Positions 37,180 to 48,373 of a stretch of DNA of 64,000 nucleotides are shown piece by piece. A program made the translations under genes and the position numbers. Source of the stretch: Metopolophium dirhodum (Eukaryota; Arthropoda; Insecta; Hemiptera; Aphididae); the NCBI RefSeq assembly GCF_019925205.1, contig NC_083565.1:4073001-4137000 (forward strand), given 5' to 3'. A model generated the notes under the pieces. The model did no database searches and was not told the DNA's origin. It saw only the letters and a list, made by a program, of their open reading frames with translations. Within the stretch, counting starts at the first letter, position 1, and the number at the start of each line of letters is the position of its first letter.

Positions 37180-40090
37180 ATATGATTTTAAAAATATATT
37201 TTTACGGTTTATTTTATTTGTATTGAACATAAACATAATTTGTATTCTTAATTCCTTATTGGCGGAAAGTGGTCAGTATTTATTTTTTTGAGGAAAGTGT
37301 CAGCATACGGAAATCGGTATATATATAATTTTTGGGGGAAAATGGCTACGTCCATCTATATGTTTTGTTGCTAAAAAAAACGTTTACGTAATCTATCGGA
37401 AAATGTTTTATATAAAACCGACCAAGGGTGATCATTACTGCGCAATCGTACATGGTATAGATTCGGTTCGCCAAACTCCGTGTATAGACGATGTATTATA
37501 TACACATTACACAATAGCATGCACGGTCCGGAGTAATAATAATATTATATGAGCGGCATAATATAATATAATATTACCTATATAATTTATCCGTTTCTCG
37601 AAATAATAATAATAATAATATAATAACGTGAAAAATGCTGCAGGACGATAGATCAACGAATATTATACAATATGCCGAATCCGCTGCAGACGGACCTTCG
37701 GAGGAAGTGTAATCATAATATGGCAGGTACCTTTATAGCATACAATATGTGGGTACCGACTATGATGGGTACTATTAGGTATTATAATCATTTAGATCTG
37801 CTACGTCCTTTGTCGGCGCATATATTTTATACACGACACACACACACACACACACACACTTTACAATACCTATATCATGTAATTTATAACTACACAATAA
37901 TATAGGGATCTATATACTTTCGGATCACCCACCGTTCCAGAAATGAATGACGTGTACACGCAACCGACAAAACACACACTGTTATTGTATATTATATAAT
38001 AGCCAGTGCCGCCCTGAAGACAAAAAATATAGAGGCATCAAGAGCATCAAATTGTTTGAGAAAATTTTTTTGATATAGATAAAATATTCCGACTTATTTG
38101 ATTTTTTTTCTCACCAACTTGGTATACAATTATTATACGGATAATGTCGTGGCAAAAATGATTTTGAATTCGTTCCCAACGAATTTTTTTTTTTTGTTAA
38201 GTATGTAATTTAAAATTTTTCATATTTTTTTTTTTTTATTTTCTGTTTTTACTTAATTTACTGTTTTCAAAAAAATCATATTTTGTAAAAAATATTATTG
38301 TCATTTAAGTTTTGTCTTAGATGCTGAGTCAAAAAAATGCTTAACATAGAAATTACCAAATATATTGACATATATATATATTTAATATTCAAAAATCATG
38401 AATCGGGGGGGAGGGATTAGGTACCTTTCACAGGTCACGATTCCTTTAAGGACGTCATCTTTGTTGGTTGTTTATAGTGCTATGATTTATATTCATTGGT
38501 ACATTTGATGTTTTTTGAAGCATCTATTTATAAATTTCAACAAATCATCGTGTACCTATAAAACATACTAATCAAACATTTTTTTTACTTTCCATATTCT
38601 AAATATAGATGTAAGCATATATTATTGCATATTTTACCTATAAACCACGAAAAATGCATGTTTAAACGATAGTAATGACGCATCATGCCATCATGTTACA
38701 CGCTGACAATTTTTATTCCGTATAGTGACTTTGGATTAATTGACGAAAACAATATAAATTCTATTAAACATGTTATAGATTTATTCTAAAATATGACTTG
38801 ATTAGTTTAAATAAAAAGTATCATTGGTTATTTCACGTGATATATTTTATAATTAGAAGATACTTTCACTCAATGATATAGCTGGGAAAATATTGTTAAA
38901 AATGTCATTGCATATTTGATCATATAATATGTATTTATGATTTTGACAAAATGAAATACACATTTTACTATTTTATATTGCACATGAACGCCACCCCTAA
39001 TATTATATCGTTTTGCAAGAGACCTGGCTCAACAATTAAAATACAATTGCATCTAAATTTTGTTCAGCAAGTACATATATCTGATTAGAGAAGTCAATCA
39101 GGATTAAAGGCTTTCAAAACTTTTTCCCGCTTTTACAGGATTTTTATCTGGTACTCATATTATACCGTATAAAGTATATGATATTATATGATTCGCGTGC
39201 AAAAGTCAAAGTTTATGACTTACCATAATGACTGTGGACGATTTACGTCGGAATCGAAGGGGATGAATATCAAAATGTGTATACTATCGTCCTGGTAAAA
39301 TACCTAGCAGGTAGTTCAAAGTCGGCGTTAATATATTATTATACTGCGGTGGTTCGAGGGACCCGGGGCAACGGCGGGCTCCACCGCGGTCTCGGGCTAC
39401 TGTATAACTCATTGTAATATTATATTATTGTGCGACAGCTCCCTCGGGTAATTCGGTCACAGACAACTGTCTGGATAACATTATAGCGGCGGATGGTACA
39501 CAAATAGGTTTTCAGCTGTGATTGAGTTGCGTTTCTTCGGGGCGAGCGGCCATTGTGCCGTACTAATTACCGATTACTATATAATATTATGTACTACCTA
39601 TATACCTAATAATATATCGATACAATTTGTGGGGTATCGTTGTTAAGAGGTAGGTAGGTATAGTGTTTTCGTAGCTCGGGGGCTAGTGCGGTCGTATAAG
39701 TCGCGCAAATGTATATTTTCCTAGCCCCGAGGGGTTGGGAGAATGCATTGACATTGGACTTGCAGGTATCGACAGGTATCACACACCTACATAATATATT
39801 ATATTTTGTCTAAGCGGAGGTCGTTCATATAATACGATATTATTACTATTATTATTGTAATCGGTGATATAAGAGACACTCGTGCGTATATAATAATATT
39901 ATATTCGTCGAATTAACGAACTTGATCTCACTCGGGGCAACGTTTTAATTTGAATTGTGATTGGTGAATCACGTTGGGAGTGAAATCGAAATCGGATTGT
40001 TGTTTTTGTTGTTGTTGTTGTTGTTGTTATTGATATTATTTTAATTTAATTAACGCCCACCGTCTTGTTGAAAATTTTGATATCGCGAAC
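37180..40090. other. Non-coding stretch with a GC-richer patch
   Basis: I see no supported gene. It contains a CA microsatellite (37836-37859), oligo-T runs (38180-38240) and a GC-richer block at about 39340-39560, possibly regulatory. A GTT run lies at 40000-40028. Confidence 0.45.
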
Positions 40091-40094
40091 AAAG

Positions 40095-40955
40095 CAGGGG
40101 CGTCCCTAGGCCCATTATACAAATGGTGTTGGGGCTTCCGAACTGGGGGAGCAAAAATTAATGGTATAAACTCAGTCTTTGCATATAATTGTATAATTTC
40201 TTATCATAAAATATATATGTATATAGAATGTGTTGTCAGGTTGTCTCCTTCGAACTGAGAGTGTAAAATAATAAAATATCAAATTTTACGTCCAGAATAA
40301 TCCACTTAACTCTGTTATTTATAATATACATATATATTCTATAGATGATTAACCGTCAAATTTTAATGTACGAATATTATTTAGTGCTATGCAGGATAGG
40401 CTTTTCTTGATGTACAAGCGAGTTATAAGTATTTTAAAATTAAAAGGAAAATATAATTTTAAAATGCTTATAACTTTTTCAAAATTAAAATATCTAAAAA
40501 AAGCTACCATGGGTGCTTTAATAGTATTATTAACTTTAAACTTGTGAACAGGTCAGTTCTAATATTTAAAACAACAGAGAAAAATGGATTATTCTGAACA
40601 TAAAATTTGCTACTATTATGTTGTTATAGTTAGACGAAGACAACACATTTCACTATTAGAATTTGCAGGATAGATAGATAGACAATTTTAACCATAGTTA
40701 TATTAAGTTATGTCAACAAAATAAAATATGAATGTATTACAATGTAACCATTTAATTTCTTTTAACTTATTAGTATAATTAGTATTTGAATACGCATTAG
40801 TCATTCACAACCTTTTTTTGTTAATATTAGGTATAATATGATCAGAAACAGTTCAGCTACATAAAAATACAAGATCATTTTTATAAGATACAAGGTATGG
40901 TGGGAGCCTGACTGGGAGGGGTAGTCTCTCTTCAACCCCTCTGAAGATGCCCTTG
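40095..40955. mobile_element. Possible hAT-like non-autonomous element enclosing fold-back copy 2
   Basis: The left end reads CAGGGGCGTCCCTAGG, a phrase typical of hAT-like termini in insect genomes. The right end, complemented, reads CAAGGGCATCTTCAGAGG, which agrees at most of the first 10 positions. No 8-bp target duplication is evident, so this outer element is tentative. Confidence 0.3.
40226..40653. mobile_element. Fold-back (long inverted-repeat) element, copy 2
   Basis: The left arm contains AATGTGTTGTC, AAATTTTACGTCCAGAATAA and ACTCTGTTATTT. The complement of the right arm contains GTGTTGTCTTCGTCTAAC, AAATTTTATGTTCAGAATAA and TCTCTGTTGTTTT. It shares arm sequence and length with 28932-29357. 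The centre is AT-rich with its own mirrored text (AAGTATTTTAAAATTAAAAG against CTTATAACTTTTTCAAAATT). Confidence 0.7.
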
Positions 40956-41564
40956 GTATAAATGTGTACTTTATTTTGGTACCTAATCGTATTATATGTA
41001 CCTGTTTGTTTTAGGTGTTATATTATCGCCGTTTCGAGAGCTAAGCAATTTTGAGTTGGAATGATCTACTCATAGTAGATTTATTTATTTAAGCAGTAAA
41101 TTCGTTTAAATGTTTGATGAATAGGTACAGCATACAACTTATAAGTCGTGTTATAGAATAGTGTAAAGTAGTGGTTATAGAAGTACCGCAATTATGGCGT
41201 GTTTGGCGTGTACCTTTCATGTAGTTTATTTTTTCAGTTAAAAAAAAAATTTTTATTGTTTGATTAAAGTTTATAATTATTTGTTGTCTAGTAGGTATAA
41301 TAATATATTAATATATTATATTATTTTCAATACACAGATTTATTAAAATCATATTTCAGTATATAGTTATATAAGATTATGTGCTGCCATCTAGTAACCA
41401 TATACGTATGTACATCGAAATATATTATGTTTTTATTTTGTATAACTACTGTAACGGTCATTGATTTACGACGGCTATCTCAAAATAATTCCGTAGAAAT
41501 AAATATTAAAAAAAAAAACAAAAACTATAATTATTTGCATAAAATAGTTTTATTAACGTTTAAA

Positions 41565-41670
41565 TTACTTTTCTACATAGTCTCCGTTGAACTCTATACA
41601 TTTTTCTCATTACTTCAAAAATGTTGAGATGCAAGGGTCTCATCTCCAATCACAATTTGCTGTTAAAATA
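41565..41670 (-). pseudogene. Mariner-family transposase remnant
   Basis: On the minus strand the frame reads EKCIEFNGDYVEK followed by a stop (near 41572). This closely resembles the C-terminus of mariner transposases. Just upstream, in another frame, VIGDETLASQHF resembles the catalytic-domain phrase TGDETW.. that normally lies far from the C-terminus, which suggests a large internal deletion plus frameshift. The conserved tryptophan of that phrase is a leucine here. No complete terminal inverted repeats were found. Confidence 0.5.
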
Positions 41671-41699
41671 TTGTTTAGTATTTTTTCGTGTTCTCAGAA

Positions 41700-43415
41700 T
41701 TTAAACACCGATACATATATTGTACACGAAGTATACGAGAGCTCCAGATTTTTAAAAAATGGTTTTCAGCCCAATTGGACTTAACTGTGTAAAATGTCAT
41801 ATCAGTAGGTAGGTACTTACCTAGTTTAATGAATTTTTGAAAAGTAGAACATGACGTGTACCTATTTAATATTGTTTACACAAGCTTATTATGTAATATT
41901 TATATTGCGTTTGTTTGTGTTTAGTAATTTATTTAGTTTTGAATCGAATGGCTATTAATGTTAAATGTCCATATCAAATACATATATTGGGTGCATAAAA
42001 ATTATTAATTAATATTATAATTCCAATTATAGTAAAATAAAATAATTAATTAAGAAATTATACTATGGTGTGTAGGTACACAATATATAGGTATACTCTT
42101 TTTAGGACTTTGTTTTTGATTAATATTACATTTTTGATTATGATAATGTAAAATAATACTGATGATTAGACGCAGGTACGCTAGCACATCCACTAATGAA
42201 TTGTAATATTGCATAACTTTATTTTTGCAAATATTTAGTACGAAATTTGTGTGATTATTTTCAACGCCTTCATTTGACTCCCTGCAAACCAAAAACCGGG
42301 GTGCTGGTGAAACGTATAGTCGGGTTTTACGGTCCCATCATTATTAAGTAATACCTAAGTACAAAATGTGTACGAATTTGTCTGCCCGTTTCTGAAATTC
42401 TTATATAGGACATCCCTTCCTGCAAGTATCGATATTGATTCACACATTTGGAAGCATTGCACAAATGGAAGTTATTTTTTCGATCCCATCATTTAATTTA
42501 GTACTTACTCAATTCGTATATATTTTATACATTTGTGGTTGTTCGTAAAAACTGTAGGTTAGAAAATAGTATTTTTCGAGAGTTTGTGACTTTTAATTAA
42601 GTTTAGGTACTACACTATAGAATCCTAAAATAATTATAAACACAATATCAGGGTTACTCTTGTTAAAAACTTATGTTTTATCATTGATAACAGAGTTTCT
42701 ACAATATCACATTTATAAGTTATATTACATTTATAAAAAAATCTGTACAAATGAGTATAATAAGTAAGTACATACGGAAAAAAACCAAAATGATAATATT
42801 ATCAATACAATAGATTTATAATTAATATTTATTTTATAAAGTCACGTATAAAATTTAAAATATCATCTTAAGAGTATAATTGATTAGTACCATGATGGAA
42901 AAACACGAATTGGAAAATAATATTTCACCATACGTGACTACGTGAGTATACCAACAATACGATTTTTCTTTGTATTCCAGTAACTAATTGTACCGCAAAG
43001 AATTTTCGATTCTTCACCGTGTACCAAGTGCAAACTTGTCTGAGATCAAATATTTCCGATGATAGACTAAATGCACTGGCAATTCATGGGAATCACAACT
43101 AACTCTTAAAAGGAATTAGGTATAATTAAGTATTAATTATAAGTGATATAATTGGAAATTTCTTTAATAAGCAAGCAAGAAAAAAAAATGTTTGATTATT
43201 GTGTTGATTTGTTATACGCAAAAAAGGATTTTAATTATTAAACGGTTTTCATATGTTAATACTTAATTGATTAGATTGGTTAGATTTCAAAGTTGAGTTG
43301 CATATTAAAAAGAACATAAAATGTGTATAAAATATTAAAGAATTTCGATCACGGAGGAAATAAGTGTTTTATTGATAATTAAGGGGTGGCATAAATTATA
43401 TGGCCCCCGGTGGCG
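41700..43415. other. Non-coding AT-rich DNA
   Basis: I see no supported gene. The open frame at 42050-42292 (minus) has no recognisable domain and AT-biased composition. Confidence 0.5.
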
Positions 43416-43419
43416 CAAA

Positions 43420-43990
43420 AATGTTAAAGTTATTCCTAGTCAAAAAACTTGAAAATTTAAAAAAAGCTTACAAATAAGTTGATTTTATTAAGGTACAGCA
43501 ATTTAAAAATATCAAAAATACATAGTATATGAAGTTCAGATGGTGACAAAATCACAACAAATTGTAAATTGTAATAAAAAATGTATTTAGTTTTAATACC
43601 CAAGCTTGAAAATGTTCAATGTATAAGGTATACATACAAGATTCCTCATAAGTTGTTGTTACATCAGTTTTAAATTTCCAAAACTCAATATTTTTATAAA
43701 CTTATTGAGTTCAAGTTCAAAGTTTGATGAAATTTTATATTTAAACGAAAATGGCGGTTATAGTTTTTTTTAGTACCCATAAATATATAAATAGTTATTT
43801 TAAGCTGTCTTCACCACGATATTATTCACACCAATATAAGGTGCATTATAAAATTATTAATAGTATAAATAAATAATTATAAAATATCCTTGTATAGAAA
43901 TACAGAGCCATAGAGCTGGTGCTCGGACAGACGGCTTCTACTCAGAAATCGTTTTCGTATACGCAATGAGTTATGAATTATCATCTATTT
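43420..43990 (+). repeat. Diverged copy of the aphid interspersed repeat
   Basis: It contains the family phrases AAGATTCCTCATAAGTTGTT and GACGGCTTCTACTCAGAAATC, then CGTATACGCAATGAG near its end, matching the 3' end of the copies at 3803 and 15895 with many changes. Confidence 0.5.
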
Positions 43991-44488
43991 AACATGGCCG
44001 TAATAGCTTGTGAATAGTAAGGCGCTGAAGTGCACTCGAAATCTACTATAATAATACTATACTAAACTACTATCCATTTCCAGATTTTTTAATCGTTTAT
44101 TTTGTGGTTTTGGAGCAAATGTCGTCGTTTTTAACGGCTTGATGATATATTATCATAACCACCTAACCTAAAACTATATAACTACCTAACTACCTATAAG
44201 TACATTTTCGAAATTCGTTTACTATATTGTATCGGAATACTAACAATTAATTCGTTGCCATTTAAAAAAGTAAAAATCTTATAACACAATACTTAACGAT
44301 AAAAAATGATAGGTTATCTGTAAGAAATAAAATGTGTTTTATTTAAATAATATTTCTTCCAATGATGTATCAAATTATGTAAAAAAATATTTTCAAAAAT
44401 AGTTGAGTGTAGAAAATATACTTGTGTGAATCAAGTCATCCTAATATATATAATATACGAGTATCCAGTACTAATAACAGTCTCGTTA

Positions 44489-44653
44489 CAGTAAGACTTC
44501 CATACAACAAATTTCCATTTAACAATATGTTCTGTTCAGCTAAATATTTTTGAGATCCAAATTAATTTAATTATATTTAACGAATTTCTCTATAATACGG
44601 ATTTTTATTTTTTGCTGACCATCTTTAGACTTTGCGATGTGGAAGTTTTACTG
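44489..44653. mobile_element. pogo/Tigger-type MITE
   Basis: Ends are CAGTAAGACTTCCA at the left and the complement CAGTAAAACTTCCA at the right. They start with the CAGT typical of pogo-like termini and follow a TA on the left. The right flank is CA rather than TA, presumably mutated. The 165-bp body is non-coding. Confidence 0.6.
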
Positions 44654-44659
44654 CATCAT

Positions 44660-45985
44660 GCTCGTGTAGCCGTGCGTGGTGTAGCCGCTCTGGTACCTAT
44701 GATGTATATTATGCCTAAATTGTTTTTCTATAGTATAACTGTATACTACTTAACTCTGAGTATTTCGTATACGACTATATCATAATAATATTATGTAATA
44801 CAATTGATGTCGCGTAAAAGCAGGTACTCGTAATATTATGTGTTTTATTTTTGAAAAACGGTTATTTCGACGTCTCTCGGCCCGGGGCATTTTCACCGAG
44901 GGGGCCGAGCGAAAACGGTAGGCCTATTATATATATATATAAATCGTAATACTGCAGGCGGCCTCCATACTGCGCAGTAGATGTGTATTATAATAACACG
45001 AGGGAAAAAAAGCGAAGGACATAAATAACCTATTCCCTTATAATATAATTTATTATTGGCGCTACATATATAATATTACGCGGTGTACTTATCGTGTGCG
45101 TGTTTTTTTATACTCTATTATATATATATATATATACCGTAATATAAGAGGTAGGTGTTGGATTTGTAATTTCGTCGGACGCGTATATAGGTACATAGAA
45201 TCTACCTATACTGATACTATATTAATTTATGTTTAATTCGTATTATATATATATATATATATATAGGCACGACTTAACAGTTCAACGCTCGTCTTTCGTG
45301 AGGAGAAATAGGAAAACAGCCGATATAAGTGATATATGTATTTGATATATATATATAGTAAAAAATCATTGGTCATTGGGCATGTCTGATTATAAAATTA
45401 TACAGGCTGTTTTTGTAGAAATCAATCCGCTTCACTAGACTCGCTTAATGATACGACTTAACACCATTATATTATCATATATTTTTATGTATATTGTATG
45501 ATTATAACTTTGTATAATGAGTGTATAACCACAGTGATTTCGTTTTTGTTTTTTTTTTTTTTATGAGAAAACCTTGTAAAATAATAGGCACAGTGCCAAG
45601 ACAGCTTAGGTATATATCACTTGTAAAAAAAGTGTGTTTTCATTTGCGGAGGAAACTTTATACTATAGAATAATTGGATAATTAAGACTAAATATTATCT
45701 CTTTTGGAATCTTCTGAAAAAGTTGACCGCTATAAATGATACCAAATATTTTTGTTTTGGCACTGGCTTAGTGACGTTTAAATAGTTAATTACTGCAGTG
45801 CGTACTATAAATAAGTCAATCTATTAATTACCTAAAATAATTGGGCTGTGGAGGGAATCTGTTTTGGGTTATTCGAAATACATGTAACTATATGTATTAG
45901 ATGGGTACCTATATCTTATACTGACAACTGACAAGTAAGGAGTGACGAAGAAATTGCGATTTTTTAGGTAGTTGAGCCAATATAA
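44660..45985. other. Non-coding DNA with a GC-rich patch and TA repeats
   Basis: A GC-rich block at 44870-44970 contains CTCGGCCCGGGGC and GAGGGGGCCGAGCG, which can pair as a short hairpin (CTCGGCCC against GGGGCCGAG). TA dinucleotide runs follow at 45117-45135 and 45245-45265. No gene is supported. Confidence 0.45.
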
Positions 45986-45989
45986 AACA

Positions 45990-46440
45990 TTAAATATAAA
46001 TATTTTAATGACATTTTTTTTTTAGTGCTTTTTTTAATTTGAGCATAACATCACAATAATTTTTCATGAGTCAAAATCACGAAATATTGAAAATTATTTT
46101 AAGTTAGAAATTCCTAAAAATTGTTTTTTTATATCCAAGATTTCAAAATTGAATTCAAGATTCCTTAGAAGTTTTACAACCATTAACCAAAAAAAAAATG
46201 CCTACTGCAGGAAAGTCAAATTAATTATTTATGAGCGTTGATGTTCATATTTTTACGAATTGTACAAGCTGTATTCACTCGATTTCTCTTGGATCGATTT
46301 TCTTAATTGTTGTCCAAAAATGAATAACCGTAGATACTTGAAATTTACACCAAATGTTTATTTCATCAATTTCTATACCTACTTGATAATATTTTCAAAA
46401 TAATTTGACTAGGTTTTAGCTGTTTACGGATTTTTTTTTT
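45990..46440 (+). repeat. Diverged copy of the aphid interspersed repeat, truncated
   Basis: It carries AAGATTTCAAAATTGAATTC, TATTCACTCGATTTCTC and AGCTGTTTACGGA in the family order, then stops at an oligo-T tract. Confidence 0.6.
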
Positions 46441-46780
46441 TTTATTGTTAATTCGCTTCAACAACAAATGCGTTATTAGCGTATAGAAGTATTTTTTTTT
46501 AATTACAAATTCTTTTTCTTTAAATGTTAAATGTTATCGTCATAATCGACACATATATTAATATACTTTCACGTGGCCAAAACCTTCAATATATTATTTT
46601 ATTGAGATTTTGTACGCAACAAAAAAATTTTTAGTTAATGTCCTTTATGGGTCCCACGTCCTGCACGTAAACATAATCACGTTCAGTGGGGCCATTATTA
46701 TTATGTTGAAATAAATAAAATCGTACTCTTTAATGAAAAAAAACCCAAGAAACAACATTTTACTGTGTTAACAGAATAAT

Positions 46781-47137
46781 TTTATTACATTATAATTTAA
46801 TGAAAAGTTATTAAACAATTTATGTTGAATGAATGAGTGATTATTACAATTTTGATAATAGTTATGCCGAAAAAATGAAATACAATGTACAAAAATTACA
46901 AAAAACAATAAATATTAAAATTATTTTAACAAAAAAAAAAAAAAAAGGCATCAGACAAGACGAGGCGATGTGAGGGGGGTACGTGATGGCGATTGGGTGG
47001 TGATACAGATGATGATGGCCACTGGTCACCTCTACACCGTTCTCACGGCCGGTCCTGCGGGGCGGACGAGAGTCGCGGGCGCGTTTGCTCGGGACGCGAA
47101 GACGACCATGGCAGCGGGCGAAGTCCGGCCACGACGG
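46781..47137 (-). other. Possible 3' terminal exon of the GC-rich unknown gene
   Basis: A good acceptor (CTCTCTCGCAG) ends at 47138 on the minus strand, and an AATAAA hexamer lies at 46786-46781. The GC-rich sequence stops abruptly at about 46960, followed by an oligo-T/A stretch and AT-rich DNA. All three frames open for some distance. One encodes a His-rich stretch (GHHHLYHHP) and another stops after about 30 codons, so I cannot tell coding from 3' UTR. It pairs naturally with the donor at 47758, giving an intron of 621 bp. Confidence 0.35.
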
Positions 47138-47389
47138 CTGCGAGAGAGACGACGACAATTTGCGACGAGCGGTTAGTGCGCGATGTAGTGCGCCTGACGG
47201 TACTGAAGGCGCTGAAGACGACTATGGTGCCGGCGACGACGTTGACCAAAGCTCGGAACGAGCGACGAAGACTATATTATAATATCGGCCGGCGGGATCA
47301 GACCGCTGGGCGAAAAGTGGAGAGAATCGGTGGACAGCACCGCAACGCACCGCTGTCCTGATGCTTTTCGAGGTTTTCGCCCTGGAGTC

Positions 47390-47863
47390 GCGCACCGCCA
47401 AACTCTGAAACGTTTCGTTTCCACGAGCCCGGCGCTGCTGACGTCCGCGTTCCTGGCCACCCTGTGATTACAGTCGTCCGTCACTCGCCCGCCGTGAGCT
47501 CCGTGGTCTCCATCGTCTCCGCCACGAGTCGTCTTCGTGCAGCACTGCAGCAGTCGTCACTGGTACCGTCGGACGGCGTCTATGTCCGCGCCGGTACCGC
47601 TAACCTCCGTCGTCGTGTCGTCGTCGCTCTCGGACCGAAGCAGCCGGGCGCCCGCCGCGCCGCCAGAGGGTCTCGCGTGTCGGCGACCTCGAGCGCGCGA
47701 CGTCCGCGATCTCGTCACGCTACCGCCGGTGGCCGGAGAACGTGTATCGGTGACTTACCGCCGAACACCCCAAAAGTGCACTGTCACGTACCTAAACCTC
47801 GACCCCACGTCATCGCCTCGCCTTGTCCGCTGCCCTCGGCCAGGGGGGAACTTTCGGACGGTT
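47390..47863 (-). other. GC-rich continuation of the unknown gene (UTR or intron), with conserved splice donor
   Basis: This segment lies downstream of the in-frame stop of the 169-residue frame, yet it is conserved in the partial copy at 35 kb. A minus-strand donor, GGCG followed by GTAAGTCACC, is at 47759/47758 and is preserved base for base in the copy at 35388/35387. The several plus-strand open frames here (for example 47464-47907) are probably compositional shadows of GC-rich DNA, being R/S/A-rich with no recognisable domain. Confidence 0.45.
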
Positions 47864-48373
47864 TCACTTCGGGGAACAACAGCAGAAAACGCGTACGGTC
47901 TTGGTGATACCTCTCCACGCAGCGGACGCGATCCTCGCGGCCGTCCGTCTGCGCGGAGCTGCGCGTTTTGCTAGCGTTGCCCCCGGGTCCAGCCAGCCGA
48001 TCAAGTCTCCAAAGCTGTTCTTGACCTCAGCTCCCCTGGTCGGTGTGACGAACTCCGCCTCGTCACTGGGCGCTTCTACAGGCGCCTGCGTCGCTGGCAC
48101 AGCGATCACGTCGTCGTTGATCAATTCAACCGGTCCAGTACTGCAATCTTCGTCCGGTTGAAAGGTTTCCGACGAGTCGCCGCCCGCGAACTGCGTCGCA
48201 TAATACAACAGCCCCGCCAAATCATCAACCGTAGGCTCTTCTTGGAAGTTGTCGAATACGCCAAGTTCTGTTTCCATTATTTCATATTCGATTTGGTTTA
48301 TGATATACTTGATGACGTGTCTTACGGTTTTCTCAATTTCTTGGGTTGCTTCGGCGTTATGCGATTCAGCCAT
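47864..48373 (-). CDS. Unknown protein, 169 residues, in a GC-rich island
   Basis: The family is not recognised. The open frame begins at an ATG in good context (AAAATGG) and encodes 169 residues. An earlier in-frame GTG is two codons upstream and is probably not the start. There is no signal peptide or clear membrane segment. Residues 8-40 are rich in I, Y and E and likely helical (IEKTVRHVIKYIINQIEYEI). Residues 41-110 are acidic and Pro/Ala-rich. Residues 136-154 are strongly basic (KRAAPRRRTAAR then SAAWR). The C-terminus is VFCCCSPK, whose cysteine cluster could be a lipidation site (inference). Composition and GC content differ sharply from the AT-rich surroundings. An eroded copy of the C-terminal part lies at about 35060-35700, with the reading frame recognisable, which supports this as a real coding exon. 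Downstream minus-strand splice signals (donor at 47758, acceptor at 47138) mean the true C-terminus may differ. Confidence 0.6.
   Translation of the reverse strand: MAESHNAEATQEIEKTVRHVIKYIINQIEYEIMETELGVFDNFQEEPTVDDLAGLLYYATQFAGGDSSETFQPDEDCSTGPVELINDDVIAVPATQAPVEAPSDEAEFVTPTRGAEVKNSFGDLIGWLDPGATLAKRAAPRRRTAARIASAAWRGITKTVRVFCCCSPK

Noticed and set aside
39220..39290. Minus-strand donor-like GTAAGT after an open segment (CGTAAATCGTCCACAGTC)
   Set aside because: Two frames are open, no acceptor or partner exon is visible, and the segment is too short to judge.
47464..47974. 147- and 145-residue plus-strand frames
   Set aside because: They lie opposite the minus-strand gene and its downstream region, are R/S/A-rich, and the frame is not kept in the 35-kb copy.
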